A stretch of DNA of 11,460 bases from Bacteroidales bacterium (GTDB lineage Bacteria > Bacteroidota > Bacteroidia > Bacteroidales > UBA12077). The notes under the pieces are model-generated. The model saw only the letters and a program-made list of their open reading frames with translations, was not told the origin of the DNA and made no database searches. The position numbers and the translations under genes were made by a program. Positions 8,000-11,460 of this stretch are shown here, in pieces (positions within the stretch are counted from its first letter, which is position 1; each line of letters opens with the position of its first letter). The stretch lies in NCBI GenBank assembly GCA_030600625.1, contig JAUVLS010000020.1, positions 1 through 11,460 on the forward strand, in the 5' to 3' direction.

Positions 8000-10183
8000 T
8001 TACAGTTTTAAATTTGAAAATTCTTTTGTTATTTCAAAATTGTATTTAGGATATTCAAAAACAGGAAATCTTTTTTCTGTTTCACCTATTGAATAGCCCC
8101 ATATTGTACTGTAATCTTCACTATTTTCGCCCATTCGTTCTAACTGTCTTAGGTATTCGCTAATAGGTTTCGATTCAACAATAATAATATCACCCATTTT
8201 ATTAATAATTGGACTGTGATTACGTGTTGAATCATGATCAAATTTTAATATTCTTCGCCCTCGACGTGTAATGCCTACAGTCCTGAAAGTAAGGCTTTTC
8301 CCAACTCCCGGAATGTTTAGCACATTTCTGTCGGTTGCCAAAAAAGGCAGGTCCTCTTGCTCGCGTAAGTAATTAATATTTTCTATTATATTGTTTGCAT
8401 TAAGCTGATAGGTTTTTAGAAGCTCTATATACTTTTGAGGGATTTTTCCTATCTTTTTTTCTTCCAGTTGCTCCTGAACAGCACGAGCATTAGTTGCAAA
8501 ATTATTATAATTCTCCATATAACCTTTTACAGAAAAAGTATAATAAGTAATAACTCCAATATCATTTAAAACTTTACGTAATTTGTTTGTATGGCCTCTA
8601 CGTGAAGATGCTGCAGTAAAAACAAGCTGATTTGTAACTGTCCAACCGGCTTTTGTAAATTTTTGTATTCCCTCTTTAACTTCAGGAGTAATCTCCATTG
8701 CCGATTCAAAATGTGTTTGAATTACAAATTGATGAATACCTATTTTAGAAGCTTTGTCTTTAAAATCAGTTAATATTTTTATTAATTCAGGTGTTATTCG
8801 CTGAGGTAAATAAACCGGCAATCTTGTTCCTAACCTTACTCGTAACATTTCAGCATATTTCTTGCCATTTTCACGAGATTTATTTTTCTTTTTTTTCCTG
8901 TAAGCCATTTCATAAACAGCATCAAGTATTTTTTGTAATGATTTATCAGAACTCATTAAAGCATCGCCTCCGGTAATTAATATGTCGCGTAACTGAGTAT
9001 CTTCTTCAAAGTATTTTAATAAACGTTCAAGTTTGGCAGGCCATTTTTCATTTGGTTCAAGTTTTTTTAAGTCAAAATTTAAGTTGCCTCTTTGGAAATC
9101 ATACATTCGTTGGCAAGAAGCACATAATCCTCCACAAGCTCTTCCCATAGAATCCGGTATAAGAATAGCAACTTCAGGATATCTTCGATGAACACTATAT
9201 GTTGATGGAAGCATCCAGCCAGCGACATTAGGTTTTCCCGGTTCAACAATATCTTCTTTTTCCCAAGCAACAATATGCCCGAATTCGTTAACTAATTCTT
9301 TACTATAAACAATATAATCCCGTATTGCTGCATCAGAATATGATTTTTTTCTTTTATCTGGATTCAGCAGAGAAAGATAATATGGATTAACAAAGAATGG
9401 AATTTTCTGGGTTTCAGCTTCTTTTAATATTGACATTGTTTCGGAATCCAATGAATAATCAAGCATTTTGTTTAAAAGCTCAGGGTTCCTAACGGCAAAT
9501 TTTAAATGAAATAATTTGCTATTCCACCATTCGTTTATCTTGTCTGTTTTTTCTTCAAATGATAATCCTGCTTCGAAAGAAAATCTGGCACTTTTTATTT
9601 TACCCGAATCAATTAAATCAATAATAATATTAATGATTCGTTCTTTATTTTTCTCCCTTTTTTCTATAATATCCTGATCCAATCCCGATGGATGTTTGTC
9701 CATCCATTGTTCAATTTGTTCTCTCGAAGGTGTCCTGTATTTCTTTCGACCAGAAAATTGTCTGAATAATTCCAACATATCTAAAAAAAAGCAGTATTTA
9801 CCTCCACCGGTTCCATCTTTAGCAGCAAGCCATAAAATCTTAAATGGTGTGTTTGTACGCTTTTGTCCGCGTACGTTAAGATCTGTATATACCTGATCGG
9901 TATGATCGATATAATCCAGAATTCGAATTGCAGCAACCTCCTGCCATTTTATTTTCTCAAAAACTTTTCGGCCTGAAACTTCTTGTTTATAGTATTTGAA
10001 AGCTAATTCGTTGTTTTTTAGCTCCGATTCAGCCCATTCTTTTATAGATTGATTTACCTCAAGTTCATTTTCTGAATTAAATAATATTTCTTTAAGTCTG
10101 GGGTTTTCATCAAGTAACTGATCTAATTTAATTTGTGACTTGTGACATATTTGAACTTTTTCTTCTGCTGAATAATTAGCCAT
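8000..10183 (-). CDS. KamA-family radical SAM aminomutase, long form; substrate possibly glutamate rather than lysine
   Basis: From ATG 10183 the protein has 727 aa. Residues from about 260 on align with lysine 2,3-aminomutase (about 416 aa): YYLSLLNPD, HRRYPEV, the iron-sulfur motif C350-x3-C354-x2-C357, Arg359 (aligned with the carboxylate-binding Arg), ITGGDALMSSD, RLGTRLPVYLPQRITPEL, THFESAMEIT, NQLVF and NIPGVGK, whose Lys629 fits the PLP-binding lysine of PGGGGK. It should therefore bind a [4Fe-4S] cluster, SAM and PLP and move an amino group. The two side-chain-binding aspartates of the lysine enzyme are replaced by Lys553 and Asn623, which argues against lysine. About 200 N-terminal residues and a Lys-rich loop near 430 are extra. 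No beta-lysine acetyltransferase gene (ablB) is adjacent. ATG 10183 is preferred to the in-frame TTG at 10195 because the predicted transcription start is near 10200. The substrate is inferred, not shown. Confidence 0.85.
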   Translation of the reverse strand: MANYSAEEKVQICHKSQIKLDQLLDENPRLKEILFNSENELEVNQSIKEWAESELKNNELAFKYYKQEVSGRKVFEKIKWQEVAAIRILDYIDHTDQVYTDLNVRGQKRTNTPFKILWLAAKDGTGGGKYCFFLDMLELFRQFSGRKKYRTPSREQIEQWMDKHPSGLDQDIIEKREKNKERIINIIIDLIDSGKIKSARFSFEAGLSFEEKTDKINEWWNSKLFHLKFAVRNPELLNKMLDYSLDSETMSILKEAETQKIPFFVNPYYLSLLNPDKRKKSYSDAAIRDYIVYSKELVNEFGHIVAWEKEDIVEPGKPNVAGWMLPSTYSVHRRYPEVAILIPDSMGRACGGLCASCQRMYDFQRGNLNFDLKKLEPNEKWPAKLERLLKYFEEDTQLRDILITGGDALMSSDKSLQKILDAVYEMAYRKKKKNKSRENGKKYAEMLRVRLGTRLPVYLPQRITPELIKILTDFKDKASKIGIHQFVIQTHFESAMEITPEVKEGIQKFTKAGWTVTNQLVFTAASSRRGHTNKLRKVLNDIGVITYYTFSVKGYMENYNNFATNARAVQEQLEEKKIGKIPQKYIELLKTYQLNANNIIENINYLREQEDLPFLATDRNVLNIPGVGKSLTFRTVGITRRGRRILKFDHDSTRNHSPIINKMGDIIIVESKPISEYLRQLERMGENSEDYSTIWGYSIGETEKRFPVFEYPKYNFEITKEFSNLKL

Positions 10184-10206
10184 CTCTCTTATCAATTTAG
10201 ATAATT

Positions 10207-10238
10207 CAAAAATCTAGTCTGCAATATTGTTTTCAAAA
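10207..10238 (-). promoter_or_regulatory. Candidate promoter for the KamA-like gene
   Basis: On the minus strand TTTTG (10238-10234) is followed after exactly 19 nt by GATTTTTG (10214-10207). This matches the Bacteroidota TTTG-(19-21)-TAnnTTTG pattern with one mismatch in the -7 box. Transcription would begin near 10200, giving a leader of about 17 nt to ATG 10183. The gene may therefore be transcribed separately from acpH, although both lie on the same strand. Confidence 0.4.
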
Positions 10239-10263
10239 GAACTTAAAATGCAGATTATATAAA

Positions 10264-10297
10264 TCCTTTTTACACTAGGAATTAAATCTAAAAAGGA
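10264..10297. repeat. Inverted repeat (9-bp arms, 16-nt loop) between acpH and the KamA-like gene
   Basis: TCCTTTTTA (10264-10272) and TAAAAAGGA (10289-10297) are perfect reverse complements separated by 16 nt. It could be a weak terminator behind acpH, since on the minus strand it is followed by ATTTATAT but not by a clean T-run. It could also be a protein-binding site about 26 nt upstream of the candidate -33 box of the KamA-like gene. The arms are AT-rich, so the stem is weak as RNA. The rest of the 10184-10364 gap shows nothing further. Confidence 0.45.
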
Positions 10298-10364
10298 CTT
10301 TTCAGGAATTGCAAAATTATCGAAAAATCAGCAGAAATCAAAGTTGTAATATGTTAAATAAGCA

Positions 10365-10961
10365 TTAAATTCCTTTAATATCTATATTATGCACTGTTTT
10401 TATGTAATATATAATATCAGAGAAAAATAAGAAAAAATATCGTTTTAGCAGTTCATAATTGTTCTCTAATACTTCAATGGCAAAATCTGAATGGTCAGGC
10501 AATGAAGTATATTTTGACATTGTACTTAATACCGATCGAATACCTTCGATATCTTTATATGAATATATCCTTTTATTATGAATTAGCTTAGGAACAAAAT
10601 TTTGCACTTCGGTTGGAAGCATATCATTGTGTTTAATTAGCAACTCATGAAAATCATCAATAAAATCTTTTAGTGTTACATAAGAATACCTATTCCAGTT
10701 AGCAGCAAGAAAATGATCATAAATAATATCAATAACTACTCCTGCATACTTTCTGTATTTTGGGGCAAATAATGATTTAGCATCAAGTGTATGTGTACTT
10801 TTATCTGTGAAAGAATCTATAAATCTGTGTAATAATATTCCTTCTTTTATCTTTTCAGGATAAATATGATATGCACTTCCTTTCACATAATCTCCAATGA
10901 AGTTACCGATTTTAACTTCATCATTATTTCCGGAAAGATATATATGTGCAAGAAAGTTCAT
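10365..10961 (-). CDS. acpH: Acyl carrier protein phosphodiesterase (AcpH family)
   Basis: AcpH hydrolyses the 4'-phosphopantetheine group from holo-ACP to give apo-ACP, in the cytoplasm, as part of prosthetic-group turnover in fatty acid synthesis. The 198-aa length equals the usual 190-200. The N-terminus MNFLAHIYLS, the G23-D24-Y-V-K-G28 motif, H45-R46-F-I-D49-x3-D53 and the DIIYDHFLAANW stretch (about 78-89) match the Escherichia coli protein (MNFLAHLHLA, LADFVRG, HRRIDVLTD, DVMWDHFLSRHW). The conserved His and Asp residues suggest an intact metal-dependent HD-like active site. The ATG at 10961 is preceded by AAGG at short spacing. It lies upstream of, and on the same strand as, the KamA-like gene, but the 180-nt gap with its own promoter candidate makes a shared operon uncertain. 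In this phylum the ACP activity is inferred from homology only. Confidence 0.9.
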   Translation of the reverse strand: MNFLAHIYLSGNNDEVKIGNFIGDYVKGSAYHIYPEKIKEGILLHRFIDSFTDKSTHTLDAKSLFAPKYRKYAGVVIDIIYDHFLAANWNRYSYVTLKDFIDDFHELLIKHNDMLPTEVQNFVPKLIHNKRIYSYKDIEGIRSVLSTMSKYTSLPDHSDFAIEVLENNYELLKRYFFLFFSDIIYYIKTVHNIDIKGI

Positions 10962-11051
10962 CTACCTTATTATTCGTAATTGATTTCTATACTAAGTTAA
11001 AGCATATTTTTATTATAAATTGTTCAAACAAAAAATCTGTTATTAACATAT

Positions 11052-11071
11052 ACATGTTTCTTAACATGTTT
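11052..11071. repeat. Two copies of ACATGTTT spaced 12 nt, in the divergent intergenic region
   Basis: ACATGTTT occurs at 11052-11059 and again at 11064-11071, and the second copy lies within the palindrome AACATGTT. The spacing is close to one helical turn, which would suit a protein-binding site between the two divergent genes. Nothing identifies a regulator. In AT-rich DNA this may be coincidental. Confidence 0.3.
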
Positions 11072-11156
11072 TCATTCTTTTTATCGGATTTCTATAATTA
11101 TCACTGAATTAAAAGATTGTTAAAAAATGTTAAGCAATTCACAACCTAAACTTTAT

Positions 11157-11169
11157 ATAGTTAAACTAT
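11157..11169. promoter_or_regulatory. 13-bp palindrome, candidate operator or activator site
   Basis: ATAGTT-A-AACTAT is a perfect palindrome around a central A. It ends 19 nt before the candidate -7 box at 11189. This puts it at about -46 to -34 relative to the predicted start, a common position for activator binding. The promoter there lacks a clear -33 TTG, which fits activator dependence. This is inference from position only. Confidence 0.35.
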
Positions 11170-11188
11170 GAATTATGACTTTAAAATA

Positions 11189-11196
11189 TAACTTTG
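11189..11196 (+). promoter_or_regulatory. Candidate -7 element for the cDPG-synthetase-like gene
   Basis: TAACTTTG is a perfect match to TAnnTTTG. Transcription would begin near 11203, giving a leader of about 42 nt. No TTG is present at the normal -33 spacing; TATG at 11167-11170 is the nearest sequence. The rest of the 283-nt intergenic region (10962-11244) holds no gene I can support. It contains only AT-rich DNA with the short repeats noted separately, and I saw no convincing promoter for acpH on the minus strand. Confidence 0.45.
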
Positions 11197-11233
11197 TCTG
11201 ACAATTATTTAAAAATAAACAATTAAAATAAAA

Positions 11234-11240
11234 AAGGAGG
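11234..11240 (+). promoter_or_regulatory. Strong Shine-Dalgarno sequence AAGGAGG
   Basis: AAGGAGG lies 4 nt before ATG 11245 and fixes that start. No other gene in the window has a comparable ribosome binding site. The genes here generally have AT-rich leaders with weak or absent Shine-Dalgarno sequences, so this suggests high translation of the downstream gene. Confidence 0.8.
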
Positions 11241-11244
11241 AATT

Positions 11245-11460
11245 ATGGCTAAGAAAAATGTTCTTATTATCGGAGCCGCCGGAAGAGATTTCCATAACTT
11301 TAATACTTATTACAGAGACAACGCGGATTATAATGTTGTTGCTTTTACTGCTGCTCAAATTCCAGATATTGATGGAAGAAAATATCCTGCTGAATTAGCT
11401 GGTAGTTTATATCCTGCAGGAATTCCTATTTATGCTCAGGATGATTTAGAAAAATTAATT
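11245..11460 (+). CDS. Cyclic 2,3-diphosphoglycerate synthetase-like P-loop protein, N-terminal part (runs off the right edge)
   Basis: Only the first 72 codons are present. They begin MAKKNVLIIGAAGRDFHNFN and continue with a Rossmann-like alternation of strands and helices (VVAFTAAQIPDIDGRKYP, then LYPAGIPIYAQ). The IGAAGRDFHNFN motif at about 9-20 is what I associate with the family named after archaeal cyclic 2,3-diphosphoglycerate synthetase. Bacterial members are often labelled simply GTPase and run to about 440 residues. The archaeal enzyme makes the compatible solute cyclic 2,3-diphosphoglycerate from 2,3-diphosphoglycerate and ATP. The role in bacteria is not established to my knowledge, so this is a family call, not a function. 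The nucleotide-binding P-loop expected further on lies outside the window. The gene is divergent from acpH. Confidence 0.8.
   Translation, partial: MAKKNVLIIGAAGRDFHNFNTYYRDNADYNVVAFTAAQIPDIDGRKYPAELAGSLYPAGIPIYAQDDLEKLI

Noticed and set aside
7994..8010. Bidirectional terminator TAAAA...TTTTA between rodA and the KamA-like gene
   Set aside because: The stem is only five A-T pairs, far too weak for an intrinsic terminator.
8791..8976. 61-codon plus-strand open frame inside the KamA-like gene
   Set aside because: It is antisense to conserved aminomutase motifs and has no protein-like features of its own.
9797..9831. Gly-rich KDGTGGGKY in the KamA-like N-terminal extension as a Walker A motif
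   Set aside because: The GxxxxGK[ST] spacing fails: Asp stands where the first Gly is needed and Tyr follows the Lys.
10184..10195. TTG start at 10195 adding four residues to the KamA-like protein
   Set aside because: ATG 10183 is a better start codon, and the predicted transcription start near 10200 would leave almost no leader for the TTG.
11117..11140. Imperfect dyad around TTAAAAAATGTTAA in the divergent region
   Set aside because: The arms need a bulge, are nearly all A and T, and are of a kind expected by chance here.

Overview
The window looks like chromosome from a member of the Bacteroidota, probably of the Bacteroidales/Marinilabiliales type. Three things suggest this: the DNA is strongly AT-rich; the gene order purH-mreB-mreC-mreD-mrdA-rodA is typical of that phylum; and several gene starts are preceded by the Bacteroidota -7 promoter motif TAnnTTTG, with weak or no Shine-Dalgarno sequence. 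The exact taxon cannot be read from the sequence. I saw no rRNA, tRNA, CRISPR array, insertion sequence or other mobile element.

Layout. Positions 1-575 (minus) hold the N-terminal part of a MacB/FtsX-type ABC transporter permease that runs off the left edge. A divergent intergenic region (576-773) separates it from a plus-strand run of six genes: purH (774-2300), mreB (2337-3359), mreC (3385-4215), mreD (4208-4723), mrdA encoding PBP2 (about 4747-6597) and rodA (6569-7993). Gaps are 36 nt or less and two gene pairs overlap, so this reads as one operon. PurH makes IMP. The other five are the rod/elongation complex: MreB filaments, MreC and MreD as membrane scaffold, RodA as SEDS glycosyltransferase and PBP2 as its partner transpeptidase.

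Convergent to rodA, with only 6 nt between stop codons, is a long (about 727 aa) radical SAM protein of the lysine 2,3-aminomutase (KamA) family on the minus strand (8000-10183). Upstream of it, also on the minus strand, is an acyl carrier protein phosphodiesterase gene (acpH-like, 10365-10961). A 283-nt divergent intergenic region then leads to the first 72 codons of a plus-strand gene related to archaeal cyclic 2,3-diphosphoglycerate synthetase (11245-end). That gene has an unusually strong ribosome binding site and a well-formed promoter candidate.

Most of the window is ordinary housekeeping DNA. The most interesting object is the KamA-like protein. It keeps the CxxxCxxC cluster motif, a PLP-lysine motif (PGVGK) and the carboxylate-binding arginine. 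However, the two aspartates that recognise the side chain of lysine in lysine 2,3-aminomutase align with Lys553 and Asn623. From memory, that is the same pair of substitutions reported for glutamate 2,3-aminomutase, so a glutamate-type substrate is a testable prediction. It also carries roughly 200 extra N-terminal residues of unknown role.
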